DNA of 64,000 bases from Amoebidium appalachense. Taxonomy: Eukaryota > Ichthyosporea. The stretch covers positions 744,001-808,000 of the forward strand of contig CAVNZM010000002.1 of assembly GCA_963693365.1 (NCBI GenBank), in the 5' to 3' direction. Shown here piece by piece: positions 1 to 12,996 of this stretch. Numbering within the stretch: position 1 is the first letter of the stretch; each line of letters starts with the position of its first letter. A program made the translations under genes and the position numbers. The notes under the pieces are model-generated. The model saw only the letters and a program-made list of their open reading frames with translations. It was not told where the DNA came from and did no database searches.

Positions 1-341
1 GTTAGTGACATGCAGTCCTGAGTGCTTTGGGAGTTTTCGAAGTTTCATCAACTACATCCCACACATCGGTGTGGAGTGTGTGAACCTTGCCCCCCCCCCC
101 CCCCCCCCCCCTCCCCCCCCTACCTCCCCCCCCCCTTCCTCCCCCCCCCTCCCCCCGTCTCTTCTCCCCCTCCCCCCTCCTCTCCCCTCCTCTTCCCCCC
201 CCCCCCCCCCCCCCCCCTCTCCTCCCGGACAAAAAGACAAAACAAAACGAAAAAGACTGTTTGCCTCCAACAAGACATATATTTAAAAAAGTACCGAGAG
301 CGCACCCAGAGTGGCACCCAAAGGGGTAAAACAGGGGATTG

Positions 342-375
<34 letters not shown>

Positions 376-1517
376 GGGGGGGGGGGGGGGACAAAAGAGG
401 AGTCTCCGGCCAGGAGGGAAGACAGCACAGTGGGACACACAGTGACTCCCCTCTGAGGACTAATAATATGCAGGCAGACACCAGAGCATGAAGGAATGCA
501 AAATTCAGCTCTCTCGGTCCCTCCCTCTCACCCTCCCTCCCTCTCCCTCTCTCGGTATTTCTTTGCGCGTGCAGACGTAAAACACGTACACGTACACACA
601 CACACTCTCTCTCTCCCTACCCCTTCACCTTCCTCCCTCTCTTTCGCAATCTCTCTCTCCCTTGCCTCGCTCCCTCACTCCCTTCCTCCCTCTCCTTTTC
701 CCTCTCTCTCTCCCTCTTCTCTTCGCTCCCCCTCACCCACGTGCACGCCTCTCTTTGTCCCTCTCCCTCCCTCTCTGTCTGTCTGTCGGTCGGTCGGTCA
801 CTCTCTCTCTCTCTACCCTCCCACCCTCACGCCGTCCACACCTCCCGTTGAACCCCCCCTCCCCCCCCCTCCCCCCCCTCAACACACACACACCCATCAT
901 TCCCCCTTTCAACCATTAAGTCGTGTTGGCTTCTCCCCTTCGCTCCTCTCCCTTCACCTGCTCTCAACTTCTCTCCCTCCGCCTTCCCCACCTCGACCAG
1001 CCCCTATCCCACACACGCACATGCACAAACTGCCTCCCGTCCATCATAAGCACAGACCTTTTTCAAAGTCATCCTAACACCCCCCCCTTTTCCATTCTTC
1101 ATGTGCCCAGCCTTGTGTCTCACTGTGAAACACCATTTCACTTGCCCCTTCCCCATGCCCTCTCCCCTCCCCTCCTTGCATCTCGCCCCTTCTTCTTTCC
1201 CCTGCTTTAAAGCTCTTCAACCCTACACCGCCCCCTTCATCACCCTCTTCCCTCTCCACGCGCTCTCATTACTTTTTTCCTTTTAACAACCCTGCCCTCC
1301 GCTTTTTCTTATCCCTTGACCACAAACACACACTCGCACACACACACACAAAGCACACACACACACAAAGCACACACACGCACATGCAGACACGCACAGG
1401 TAACCTACAGGCTGTTGAACCGGAACATGTCGTCGCACGTAAAGCGCCGGATAGACGTCATGGTTGCAGCCTGTGTATGACCGTTTATGAAAAGTGTAGG
1501 TGTAAAGTGTGCAAGCC
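1..1517. repeat. Low-complexity C/CT-rich intergenic DNA
   Basis: The stretch is dominated by poly-C (about 90-225), a T-run joined directly to a G-run (344-390), CT-rich DNA (500-1300) and short CA blocks (1320-1385). The open frames here encode only poly-Pro, poly-Gly or Ser/Leu-rich peptides expected from such tracts. I see no splice-bounded coding segment. Confidence 0.8.
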
Positions 1518-1520
1518 CCA

Positions 1521-1658
1521 ACTACTAATAAATAGTGGTCACTTAGTACTTCACAACTACTACTAAATAGTGGTCACTTAGTACTTCACAACTACTACTA
1601 AATAGTGGTCACTTAGTACTTAACAACTACTACTAAATAGTGGTCACTTAGTACTTAG
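1521..1658. repeat. 35-bp tandem repeat, four copies
   Basis: Four head-to-tail copies of a 35-bp unit containing AGTGGTCACTTAGTACTT. The first copy differs slightly at its 5' end and the last is truncated. The copies differ by only one or two bases, so the array is young. No coding frame is evident across it. Confidence 0.9.
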
Positions 1659-2157
1659 TAAGGGTCGTGTGCACCGTGTGAGTCTGACACTTCATCTCAG
1701 TCAGCCTCGCGCTTAGGAATTGATTGCGCAAACGTGCACCCGGAATTCAAGCCGATGGCGCAAACAAAAGCTGCCACTCTACAGTCACCATGTGAGACTG
1801 CAAAGTAACGATGTTTTTGTGTTGCACACGTGCATTAACACACGTAGTCACGATGCCTTGAAAAAGCAGTAAGCCTTACATGGAACATAGCCACGTCAAA
1901 ACAGATCAAAATGTGTTGATGCTGTGGCTGCGATGAACGTCATGGCGCACATGTCCACATGTGATGTATACCACGTCCATGCACATGCCCACACCATCCA
2001 CACCGCACCTGTGTGCTAGACAAAACGTTTTGTCGCGGCACTGATTCGATGACAGGCTGTTTGTCCTCACCGTAACACTGGTGTGGGCTTGCGTGTGTGT
2101 GTGCGTGTCTGTGCATGTGTGGGTGTGTGGGCGGTGCATATGTATGGTGTGCGCACG

Positions 2158-2245
<88 letters not shown>

Positions 2246-2548
2246 TGTGTATGCATGTCTGTGCGCGTGCGTGTGTGTGAGTGTGTACATGTGTGTTCTT
2301 GAGTGTGTGTGTGTATGTATGTGTAAAAGAGGGCCGAGGGGAGAGGGGAGAGAGTGGAGGAGGAGTTGGGGGGGGGGGGGCAGGGGGAGGAAGGGGGGAG
2401 GGGAGTGGTAATATTATTCCTGGAGGCCATAGGGCAAAACCTCTGTTTTAATTCAAAGGCGCACGGCTGAAGAAGCCGTGGTATGAGGCATATGGGTGGT
2501 GCCCCCCCTCCCCGCCCCCACCCCCTCCCCCCACCCACCCACCCCACC

Positions 2549-2591
<43 letters not shown>

Positions 2592-2850
2592 ATCCCCCCC
2601 ACAAAAAAAAGAACAATAAAAAAAGAAATAGAATTCCTCCTGATCCTTTGTTCAATGAGATTAATCGATATGGTATCGATTAGCTATGTACATGTATTGG
2701 CTGTACTAAAGTCCTGCAAGTACCCGAAGAAACCATGATGCTTGTGTCACGGTATGTGGGGGGATGTGTGTACGGGTCGGGTTTGGGGCCCGGGGGGGGG
2801 GGGGGGGGGGGGGGGGTGCGGCTGGAGGGGAGGGCGGGAATGGGGTTAGA

Positions 2851-2886
<36 letters not shown>

Positions 2887-3037
2887 TTCATTCACACAGG
2901 TGATAGGAATTAGCCAGTGGCGAGTCCGTTCACGAAACAATTCGAAATTTGAATTTGCACATGCATTAATTCGTACATGTGTTAATTGGCACATATATTC
3001 TTGTTTTTTTTTCTTTTTTTCTTTCTTTTTTTTTTTT

Positions 3038-3068
<31 letters not shown>

Positions 3069-4073
3069 GGAGGGGAGGTGTGGGGCAAGGGGAAGGAGGG
3101 GGGGGGGGGGGGGGGGGGGGATGGAGCGGTCATGTGGGAAGCACCTAGGGAGAAAAGGCAAAAAGCAAATGTGGTGATCAGGTGCTGGTTGACTCGTTTC
3201 GAACCAAAGTTTGATAAGAAGATCATCATCTGAATGTGTTGTTCAAAGCAGCATTTTTTCATTTTTGAATAGTTTATTAAACTCCGCTCTCCTCCCCCCC
3301 CTCCTCCTCGATCCTCCCCTCCCCCCTCCCCCTCCCCCCCCTCCCCCCCCCCCCCCCCCCCCCCCAGCGCGCGCAAAAAAAGGCCCTGCGGTGCGACTGC
3401 GCAAAATGCTGTAAAAGGTCATCATAGTACCAGCCAAGACGGGATGCGAGTCTGGTGCTTCACATATGCAAAAGGAATCATGGGAGTGCAGAGAGCAAAT
3501 GGTAAAGGGTTAAACCGTTGGGGACATGAGTGAGTTCCGGTTCACCCCCACAGTGGGTGTCGTGTTGCATCTCACTTGTAAGCTTGTAAATCCGGTCAAA
3601 GCATCCACTTCTAGCCACACACATATGCACAAGGGACACAGCAAACCTGCCCCCCTCGCCGTGCCGTGTTAGGCATACCACCAACCCCCCATCCTCCCTC
3701 CTCCCTCCCTTTCTCCCCCCCCCTCCCCCCCCCCCCCCCTGCCCTCCCCGCCTGCCCCGCCCCCACCCCAACCCTAGCAGCCCTTCCCCTCGGTGCATGA
3801 GGGAGGAATACAACCCCGTTCAATAACCCCAAACTCTCCTCTCTCTCGGTTTTTTTAGGGTTGGGGGTGGGGGTGGTGGGGAGAAATTCTCACTTGGCCA
3901 TTTACCTCCTCCTACTCCCCTCCCCCCCCCCTCCCCCCATCCCTCCCTCCCTTCCCTTACTCGAGGTGTGTGTACTGTGTGCGCGTGACTGTATGCGTGT
4001 GCCAGTCCGTGTTGTGTGGGTGTGGGACCGTGTATTTGCGTGTGCTGTGTTTGTAAATGGTGTGTATGTGTGT

Positions 4074-4168
<95 letters not shown>

Positions 4169-7100
4169 TGTGTCTGTGTATGTGCGTGTTTGCGTGTGTG
4201 CATGTGTGTGTGTGCGTATGAGTGTGTGTCACACGTGTGTGTGTGTGTGTGTGTGTGTGCCTCTGTGTGACACTATGTGGATGCGTTACGGCCACCGCGC
4301 GCGCTTTTTTTTACGGGTACTGTGCACGTGTGCGTGTCTGTGGGTGTGGGGAAACATGCACCTTGGTACACGTTTGTGTCTTTTGTGAGGCCGCGCTTCA
4401 GTGCATGTGTGCATGTCGGTGTGTTTGTGGTGTGACTGAAGCACACACAGAGTACCGTAGTATGACCGTCACTCCTTAGCAAGTCTCAGTCTGGATCAGT
4501 ATGAGTCTGAGTTATTATTGTAACATACACATAAGGTCTTGCATTATTAAAGATGGGTCACAGGTTGAGACATACCCGAGACTCTATTAAGAGCACATAG
4601 CGCACAGGCCACCACAGAGAGCCCACCGAGAACCACCTCCACACATATAACATAACAGTGTTCACGCATGTGTACATGTGCACGTGCTGGTGTGTAAATG
4701 TGTACACGTGTTTTTGCCCGTAATCATGTGCAAGCATTTCTAACATGTTATCGTTCCACACATTCAGGAGCGGATCTGGATTGCATTTGCACACACCATT
4801 CTTCGCTATCGCTTCATTTCATCAAAGTATGCATCGCACAGCACTGGTCACGTGATCATGACATACTCATATATAGATCATGTGCAATCGTGTGGAAAGG
4901 ATTTCTTTCACCCAGCTGCAGATGCGCGAGCACTAGGCACCGAGAGCAAGCCCTGGCAGTAGAGCACAGAAGTGATCGGTGGTTGTTGATATCGATGTTT
5001 ATTGACTAGTGATTGAATGAGTCCCGTCATTCTGGTTCATATACCTTCGTAGCTGAGAGAGTCAAGATATGATTGGGTAACTCACAATCCAATCGGAACT
5101 AAGCTAAATAATAAACCAATCAGATCACCTTCTAAGAATGTTCTGCACGAATCAGGAATATGAATACATTGATCCGGATCTTGAATAGATCCCGGCGGTA
5201 CGCTAGTGTATGCACACAAGTCACACTATCGTAACAAGCCCTTTTGATCGCATCGATCATAGATATAGGAGCACATCACTACCCTAACATGGATGAGTAA
5301 ATATATCTATACGATATCGAGATGATTGATGTCTCCTGCAGGCTGGCATCTATGTCACAACCCGCTTACATGTCGGATAGGGCTAAACTTGAGATAATAC
5401 ATAGCTCTGCTACATGCACACACACTCACTCACTCACTCACTAACACTCAATCACTCGTACACTCCCTCCCCTCCCCCCCCCCGTCCCCTCGAGCTCTCT
5501 CTCCCTCCCTCCCTCTCTTTCACCCCCCTCTCTCTCCCTCCCTCCCCACCCTCCCTCCCCTCCCCTCCCCTCCCCTCTCCCCCCCCTCTCTCCTCCCCTC
5601 GTCCTCTCCCTCTCTCTCCCTTTCCCTCTCTAACGTTAACACAAGCATATTCACACCCTCAAATGCACACACACATGCACACCCACCAACACACGCGCGT
5701 GCACACACACACGCGCGCACGCACAGAAACACACACACAAAGACAGAGATAGAGAGATAGAGAGAGAGAGAGAATGTGCGTGTGTGTCCCGTACGCGTGA
5801 TCGTTTTCTTGTGTTTAGGTATATACTAAGAGCTTCATATCAGTCACAACTACTACCACATCGCGCGTTAGCGTTACATGTATACATATATTTTTGGGTT
5901 TCTCCGAAATCCGGATCCACAGCATCACCACAGAAGCTCGGAAGCAGCCCTTGGAGTGATACTCAGGAGCCGTCAGCCACTCAGAGAGGGCCACCTGCCT
6001 GACTTTTTTTTGGCAGTCAGTCTTAAAAGATGCGTGACGGGAGCCCCACTTGCCCGGTAATGTTAAAGAGTTGCTGATGGAGACAAAATAAAGTATGCAA
6101 ACATATTTAATGGTGCACCTGCCGATGAGTCATTGGTAGTTTAATAGCGACGTCAGGGTAACTGATGTCGTGCTGATGTGTACAATTCCCGAATGATTTA
6201 GTCATTTATATGAAACATATGTATGGCTCACATATAGATTGTAATGGTGCATTGCCCTAATGTATACATAGACACGTCCGTGGACACCTGCATACCCTGT
6301 GTAGGCTGGGCCTTCATTGTGCATGAAAGTACTGTGTGCGAGTGTGCGGTTACTGTCACATTCCTTGGGTGCGTTGTGCTCCAATCGCATACATTGTTTA
6401 CAAAAATCTGATACTTAAACAGCCAATAGGAATAGCTTTTGGCTCATGAGACATTCCTAAATTATCCTAATGGCCATGCTGGTACCGGCGGTCCGGCCAA
6501 TGCAAGTGATTGGCTTCGAGAGCACCAAGTAGGATCATGAATGTGTACACGCTCCTCGTTCAACCGCAGCGTACGCCCATGTTCATGAGTATGGGATAAG
6601 TAAGGTACATCGTGCACGCAACCACAGCGAGGAGTTGGGAGCATTATGCTACTGAATTCGAATAGAATAATGTGAGCGAACCATCCATCAAACATTCATA
6701 ATAAATGTATATGCAAAGCTGGGCCCCACCAACATGGAGAACCAAAAATAAATGAAAAAGGAAACAAATTTAGAGCTGTGCAATTATAATGCGTTGTCTT
6801 TTTGAAGTATTCTGTAACGGGTCGCCAGCGTCAATATGTTTTGATGCACGTGCCTAAACGTTGGCCACACGTCACGACTTTATTGGCGGTATGCTGTGTT
6901 ATCATTATTGTGTCAAGTCTGGCGGCCAGTACCCGAATTTCAACGATATCGATGGGGGTTGATTAACGTGAATGAATAGATGCATATGATGCAATGTTTG
7001 TCGTAAGTCTGGTGCCATGCATGTAATAACTGTAGTACAGCTAAGTATACTATGTAGTAATAGTAAATACACAATTCGATGGTGCGACCTGTTCTAGGGC

Positions 7101-7270
7101 AAAGTGCGCGGAAGCAACAATAATACATCCGCATGCATGTGGCCATGGTGCCACGGATTGATCATCAGCATGACGATCATTGACAAGTGGGCGATTGAAG
7201 CACTTTAGCAACGATAAGAGCTTACGGCAGGCTGCCAATCTCATACCATTCATAATGAGCGTTAATGAGC
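1659..7270. other. Intergenic region without a recognisable gene
   Basis: It contains (TG)n at about 2160-2241 and 4069-4168, poly-C at about 2545-2590, poly-G at 2791-2816 and 2855-2885, a T/G composite tract at 3001-3070, and CT/CA-rich DNA at 5420-5780. Unique, AT-richer sequence lies at 1660-2080, 4480-5400 and 5780-7270. Small ORFs in the unique parts (for example 4698-5009, about 100 codons) show no family resemblance and no splice-bounded continuation. I therefore call no gene. Confidence 0.6.
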
Positions 7271-7277
7271 CCGCGCC

Positions 7278-7286
7278 TATAAAAGG
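7278..7286 (+). promoter_or_regulatory. TATA box of the secreted adhesin-like gene
   Basis: TATAAAAGG lies 106 bases upstream of the start codon at 7392 and is embedded in a locally GC-rich flank. It is the only good TATA match just upstream of this gene. Assignment is by sequence and position alone. Confidence 0.6.
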
Positions 7287-7391
7287 CCCTTCCAGGTAAA
7301 AAGTGTGCCAGACAGCTCCTGCATCAGTATTCAGTTGTCGTTCGAAAACCCTCCTCCGAGTAGCCCATCTGCGCAGTATTCGCCCACCAAA

Positions 7392-8748
7392 ATGTTCGGC
7401 AAGAACTTTCTGATGTCTGCCATGGTGGCAGCTGCAAGCGCCCTCGTTGGTGAGTAAAGTGTTGACGTGTTGCTTAGATTCATTTACACGACAGGTGTGC
7501 ACTGTGGAGTTTTTAAATAATACATACTTCTTTTTTGGACTTGCCAATGTCGTTTGTTGACTCTTGGCATGGCAGTAGTAACCTGTGTTTGCAACATTCC
7601 TTGTGATTGCAGTTTTCGTTACCAGGGTACAACAGTTGGTGCACCACTGTTCTGAGGGTGATCCTTTAGGCTATATATGTCGCCCCGCACTGTTCAGGCC
7701 CCTTCGGGGACAACGCAGGATTGATATTAACTAAAATGGTAAACAAAGGCATACCCCCAGAGCCAGAGCCTGACCAGATTTATTACTCTGAAACTCACTT
7801 AAGCATGACATTCGCCCCCGGCCCCCCCAGCCACTGCCCAGGACAGCGCATGCACCTGCCCTGTCCGCGGCTGCACGGCACCTCTGGAGGCCTGGGGCCC
7901 GCTCAGCGGCTACAACCTTGTGGCCCTTAATGATTTGTCTGCCGGTGCGGCCGAAATCGAGGGGCCTGTAGCTGTGGGGGGCACCTTTAAGGTGGTCACC
8001 ACCACCGGGGCCCAGGGAGGCATTGGTCACATGCTCTACTGCGAGCCGGGTGAATTCAACAACAACTGCCCAGCCAGCCTGACTAACGTGGCCAGCTCTC
8101 TGGCTCTGGGCTCACGCACGTGCAGTGAGCTAGCGAAGGACAGCAAGGTGACCAATGGGCTGACGGTTGCCGGGGCCATCCAGAACTACAAGAGCGGGCG
8201 GGTGCAGATGGGTCACATACTGGTCAGCACCGCAATCAAGGAGGCAAATGACCTGGACAGCCACCTGCCTAATGCCGCTGATACTGGATGCCAGGTGCGT
8301 GTGTCACTGCTGATGCGCTTTACGTACATATCTGCATTGGCCATGGTTAGCTGTATGTAGACGACTCGTGGCCTCGAGCGCCTCTCCGAAGCGCACCCCC
8401 GTAAACTATGCATGCAGTTACAGCTAGTCTCACCGTAACTTGATCACAATGAGGTGGTATGCATTTTACACCAGGCCCTTTGAAAATTCCCCCTTTAGAA
8501 TGAGCCCGATGCATCATCTGCCTATGGAAAAATATGCGTCGAAATGGCAATGTTTTAAAAATGTGCATCAAAATGGCAAGGTGCTCCGAGACTCCCTGTA
8601 AAGCTCCCTCCCCTATTTCCCTGGGTGTTCCCTTGCACCCCTTCTTTCTCTCTCTCCCTCTGACCTGCAAGAAACAGCACCGATTCCTCAAAAACATATT
8701 ACAATATTACCATGAAGGCACATAACTGACTCCCTCCCCCCCCCTCCC

Positions 8749-8782
<34 letters not shown>

Positions 8783-9349
8783 CAGGTGATTGGTGACGGC
8801 AGCCTGTTCACGCTGTTTGACGACCTACGAGCCAAGGCCAGTGAGCTAGTGGCCTACTACACCTCACTGCCTGCCTCTGGCATGGCCCCAGCAGCAGTCA
8901 ACAGCGGCTTCCTCCAGCTAAGGCCCCGTGCCACGGTGGCCTCTGAGGTGATCACCATCGACCCCAGCCTGGTCGGCAGTGCCCGGCAGGTCACGTTCTT
9001 CACCGAGCCAAACACGCAGTCGGGCCAGCTAGTCATCATCGTGCCCGGCACAGGCAGTGTGCGCATGCCTGCCGCAGCCGAAAATGCCCGTGTGCACAAC
9101 ATGGCTTCCAGAACCATCTGGGTGTTTCCAGATGCCACCGAGGTGGTCATGAACGTGCCTAGTGTTGGCTCTCCCCACGTGGGACACATTCTTGCCCCCA
9201 AGGCCACCATCAAGAAGTCTGGCCAGGGCATGTACATTGGCCGTGCTGTGGCCCGCAACATTGAAATTCTGACGCAGGTTAACTATCTGGTGGATAACAT
9301 TGCTCCTGTGTGCAAGGTGTCTCAGCGCACATGCGTTCAGTTTGCGTAA
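7392..9349 (+). CDS. Secreted protein with choice-of-anchor A (adhesin-like) domain
   Basis: Three exons: 7392-7449, 7831-8294 and 8786-9349. Introns are GTGAGT...CAG and GTGCGT...GCAG and phases match, giving 361 residues. Residues 1-20 form a signal peptide (Met-Phe-Gly-Lys, then a hydrophobic Ala-rich core). A short Cys-containing segment (CTCPVRGC) follows. The domain then shows the choice-of-anchor A pattern of bacterial surface proteins: YNLVALNDL, then a beta-turn EGPVAVGGTF. Later come TIWVFPDAT and VGHILAPKATI, matching the family's W-x-FPDA and G-x-ILAP-A motifs. No transmembrane segment or C-terminal anchor is visible, so the product is probably released or held in an extracellular matrix. 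Such domains are known mainly from bacterial cell-wall adhesins. The role here (adhesion or matrix) is inference. The alternative is a lineage-specific extracellular protein with convergent repeats. Confidence 0.85.
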
Positions 9350-9584
9350 ATGTGTGAATGTCGTATGCATTATAGTTATGGATACAAGGAGAACTATATT
9401 GTAATATAGTTCAACTGTACCGTTTAGGATTTTGGGATTTTGGTATCGGATAGGTAGTTTAATATATCATGAGTAGAACGGTAACCCCGATTGTATTGGG
9501 TTAGTGAAGTTGTCGTGTCTGTCTCTTACATACTCTACGCGAGAAGGAAAGACAAAAATATTCATCCGTATCGACCCGCTCTGA

Positions 9585-9590
9585 AATAAA
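9585..9590 (+). terminator. Polyadenylation signal AATAAA
   Basis: Canonical AATAAA 236 bases after the adhesin-like stop codon, in unique AT-rich sequence. It is the nearest canonical signal on this strand. Confidence 0.45.
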
Positions 9591-9599
9591 CTTATTGCA

Positions 9600-11051
9600 T
9601 ATGGCAGTGGCCACCGAGACACACACTTGCAGATACCAAATAATTAATTGCTGCCTTTTTATCCTCCGAAGCCCGGGCAGCATATGCATGTTTACATGCC
9701 GCTTAATACAACTTATGTTTGTGAGTACATAAGGCGTGTGGTGAGAGTGGGGGTGGGTGCACGTGTTATTCTTGTTTGTGTGCTACAGTCTATGTGTATG
9801 TGTTGTTATTGTAGGGGAGGAGGAGGGGGGGGGGGGGGGGGGAGTTTGGGGAGAAAAAGCTAAAGAGAAGTTTGAGCGGAATATTTACGCATGTTGAGCT
9901 TCACGTGCCTGGCTCTAATAGTGTGTGATTCCGTGTCTCCCCACGGTCTGTCTCTCTCTCTCTCTGCGTGTGCGTGTGTGTGCGGGTGTCACTGTGTTTA
10001 TGTTGTTTTTGTGTGTGTGTGTGTGTATGTTTTCTTTCTTGTGTGTGTGCGCGCAGTGCCTGTTGTTTCACGTTTGTGTGCGCTCGCACGTGTACGTGCC
10101 TGCATGCTGGGTGTCAGTAACAACTATGTGTGTGCGCATTTGTGTGCATACGGTATATTGGGTGTGTGTGTGTGTGCGGAATGTGTGGGCGTGTGCACGT
10201 GTGTGTCTGGGTGTGTGCGCGCGTGTGTGTGTTGGTATGGCCCAGTGCGGGAACGTGTGTGTTTGTGTGTGCGTGGTGGCACACTGTTTGCACGTGTGTG
10301 TGAGTGTGTGTCACGTGCGTGCGTGCACGTGTGTGTGTGTGCATGTGTGTTTAGATACGTCTTGTGTGTGCGTGCCTGTGCATGTGTGCATGTATGTGTG
10401 TGTAACGTTGATGTGTATGTGGGGGGGGGGGAGGGGGAGGGGAGGGGGGGGGGGAGAGCGATTTGGCTGGGTGTTTGTGGGCGCGTGTGGATGGGCCGGT
10501 GCCTCTGAATTGGAGAATTACCGTGATACTGGTAACTAGCTTTTTCCCATTCTTTTTTGGTTTGAGCTGGCTGGCTGGCTCAGCCTGGTCGTTGTATTAC
10601 TCGAACCTTGTTGTTGTTGTAACATTGCTTTGTGTGTGTGGGTAGTTTTCTCCTGCCCCGGGGAGAGAGGGAAAGGTGGGGGGTGGGGGGATGGGGGAGG
10701 GGGGGGGGGGGGGGGGGGGAGGGGGGGGGGGGGGGGGAAGGCATCCCCCTACCTGGCTGTAGCGCAACTGCAATTAGCAGAACCCAAACGAATGCAAGCC
10801 AAGCAGACCCAGGAAAGTTTTCAACCGTGCCCTCCCCCCCCCCCCCCCCCCGGGTGGATTTCTCTTAGTCAGAGTCATCACACGGTGTGCGCATGTGCCA
10901 CTATAGAGCTGCCAACCTGCCCATAAGGCATGCAAAAACAAAAAAAAAAAAAAAAAAATGTTCGTAATTCCCGGTCTGGTGGCATGCTTGCGCACGGTTG
11001 GGGAAGAAGTGCTATGGGGGGGGGGGGGGGGGGGGGGAGGGAGGGGGAGGG

Positions 11052-11086
<35 letters not shown>

Positions 11087-11095
11087 GGGGGGCGG

Positions 11096-11131
<36 letters not shown>

Positions 11132-11244
11132 GGGTGAGGGGTTGCTGTTATCGGAAGTTTCCATTCAATGATGAAGTGTGAAGCCCAGAGGAAATAAACG
11201 AGACTGCCGAGATTGCATTGCATGGTCAGGGTGTGTGAGAGAGT

Positions 11245-11298
<54 letters not shown>

Positions 11299-11316
11299 AT
11301 GTGAGCGCCCGCGCGC

Positions 11317-11407
<91 letters not shown>

Positions 11408-11442
11408 TGTGTGTATGCGAGTGTGTGAGCGCGCGCGCGCGC

Positions 11443-11481
<39 letters not shown>

Positions 11482-12119
11482 AGTATGTGAGTGTGTGAGC
11501 GTGTGTGTGTGTGTGTTTATTCAGGTTTGGTAATCGAGAGGCAGTTATCACGGGCATGCCACTCTGAATTTTCCGATCTCCTCCTTCTTCTGGCCAATCT
11601 TTTGCCCCCTCCCCCCTCCCCCCCCCCCCCCCCCCCGCCCTCTTTTTTTTTTTTTGTTGTTGTTGTTGGGGGGGGGGGGGGGGGGGGGGGGGCTGTTCTT
11701 GTGCATGTACATATACCGTCAGATGTTCCGAGGACTCACTCATGTCTAATGTACAAGTAAATTAGCCAGCACAACATGCCATATGTATGGAGATTCAAGC
11801 CCGAATATAATCTAAACCACGCCATGCACCCTGTGTATTCAGTTTTGTACAAGTAGCAGTTCTGATCACAGTTTTATTTCTGTGTGCTTGTGTATTAGTG
11901 TAGGTTGGCGCCGTTTCGCAAATCACATCACATCACTTTACAATACACATTCATTACTTTTGTTTAATGTGACAGCGCACACTCCGACTCTGATTTACAT
12001 AGAACTATACGGTCCGAGAACACTGGTGGTTAGGTGACTGCCCGTTGTACTCAACTAATCCACCCCTAACATAGGGGCTACTATATGCATACTTATCCCG
12101 TTCACACCACACACACACA
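9600..12119. repeat. (TG)n, poly-G and poly-C rich spacer
   Basis: It contains TG-rich DNA at 9960-10410, poly-G at 10690-10737 and 11018-11130, long interrupted (TG)n at 11231-11515, and a T/G composite tract at 11641-11692. Unique AT-rich DNA fills 11700-12119. The long frames here are Cys/Val, His/Thr or Gly/Pro repeats and are not genes. Confidence 0.8.
11873..11878 (-). terminator. Polyadenylation signal for ADPRM-like gene
   Basis: AATAAA on the minus strand, about 240 bases after the ADPRM-like stop codon at 12120-12122. The assignment is positional. Confidence 0.4.
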
Positions 12120-12429
12120 TCACCGAGTATTATCTGCATATGGATCTTTAAATCCCAACACCCTACTCGTCATTATACCCCTACCCTCAATCTCTATGCA
12201 ATCGCTATGAAGTGTCACAACACCATGGCACGGTTTATCCCCCGTTTCCAACACCCCCTCCAACGTTACATAATGGCACACCCCCCCCGATGGGAGGGAC
12301 ACAGAAGAATAGCCCCCCTTGTGGTAGTGGCCACAGAAATAGGCAACACAGTGTGGGTGGCGGGAGAGAAACGAGACGACTTCCTCTCCGTTGTATGTTA
12401 GGTGGCGCTCGTGCGATGAGCCGGGCGCT

Positions 12430-12460
<31 letters not shown>

Positions 12461-12616
12461 GAGAGGGGGAGGGGGAGGGGGGGGGGGGGGGGGGGGGGAG
12501 GGGGGGGAAGTTGTGTTTGTGTGTATGTGTGCGTGTGCGTGTGCGTGTGCGTGTGCGTGTGCGTGTGCGTGTGTGTGTGCGTGTGCGTGCGTGCGTGCGT
12601 GCGTGCGTGTGTGTGT

Positions 12617-12652
<36 letters not shown>

Positions 12653-12957
12653 GTGCGTGTGTGTGCGTGTGTGCGTGTGTGCGTGTGTGTGTGTTGTGTG
12701 TGAAAGCGTTATTATTCGGCACTTGGTTTCACTAAAGAGTGATACAGCACTACCCTCCCTCCAGACCAAACATGCACCAAGCAATGAAAAGAAGGGTGGT
12801 TTTGTGGGATGCATGTCTACAAGCACACTAGGGGTGTGTGTGCAGGGAGAATTTAGGAGACTGGCATGTATGTTTGTTTCTTCTCCTTTCCTTTCATTTT
12901 ACCATATTCTTGCTCGTGTTATTTTTTATTTTATTTTATTTTATTTTATTTTTTTGT

Positions 12958-12996
<39 letters not shown>

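Noticed and set aside
1521-1658. Possible CRISPR array
   Set aside because: The units are contiguous without variable spacers, no cas genes are present, and the context is eukaryotic.
2081-2411. Long open frames encoding Cys/Val or His/Thr repeats, here and at every (TG)n tract
   Set aside because: They follow automatically from TG/CA dinucleotide repeats, which lack stops in several frames. There is no other coding signal.
4698-5009. 103-codon ORF in unique sequence
   Set aside because: Composition is unlike the confident genes (many Cys/His/Ser), and there is no splice continuation or promoter context.
7050-7547. 165-codon minus-strand ORF overlapping the adhesin promoter and first exon
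   Set aside because: It lies antisense to a TATA box, signal-peptide exon and intron that make a coherent gene, and no family resemblance is visible.
7392-9349. Bacterial contamination as the source of the adhesin-like gene
   Set aside because: Two canonical introns, a TATA box and continuity with flanking eukaryotic repeats argue against it.
10930-11181. Poly-Gly and poly-Pro ORFs over G- and C-runs
   Set aside because: Homopolymer artefacts with no conserved flanks.
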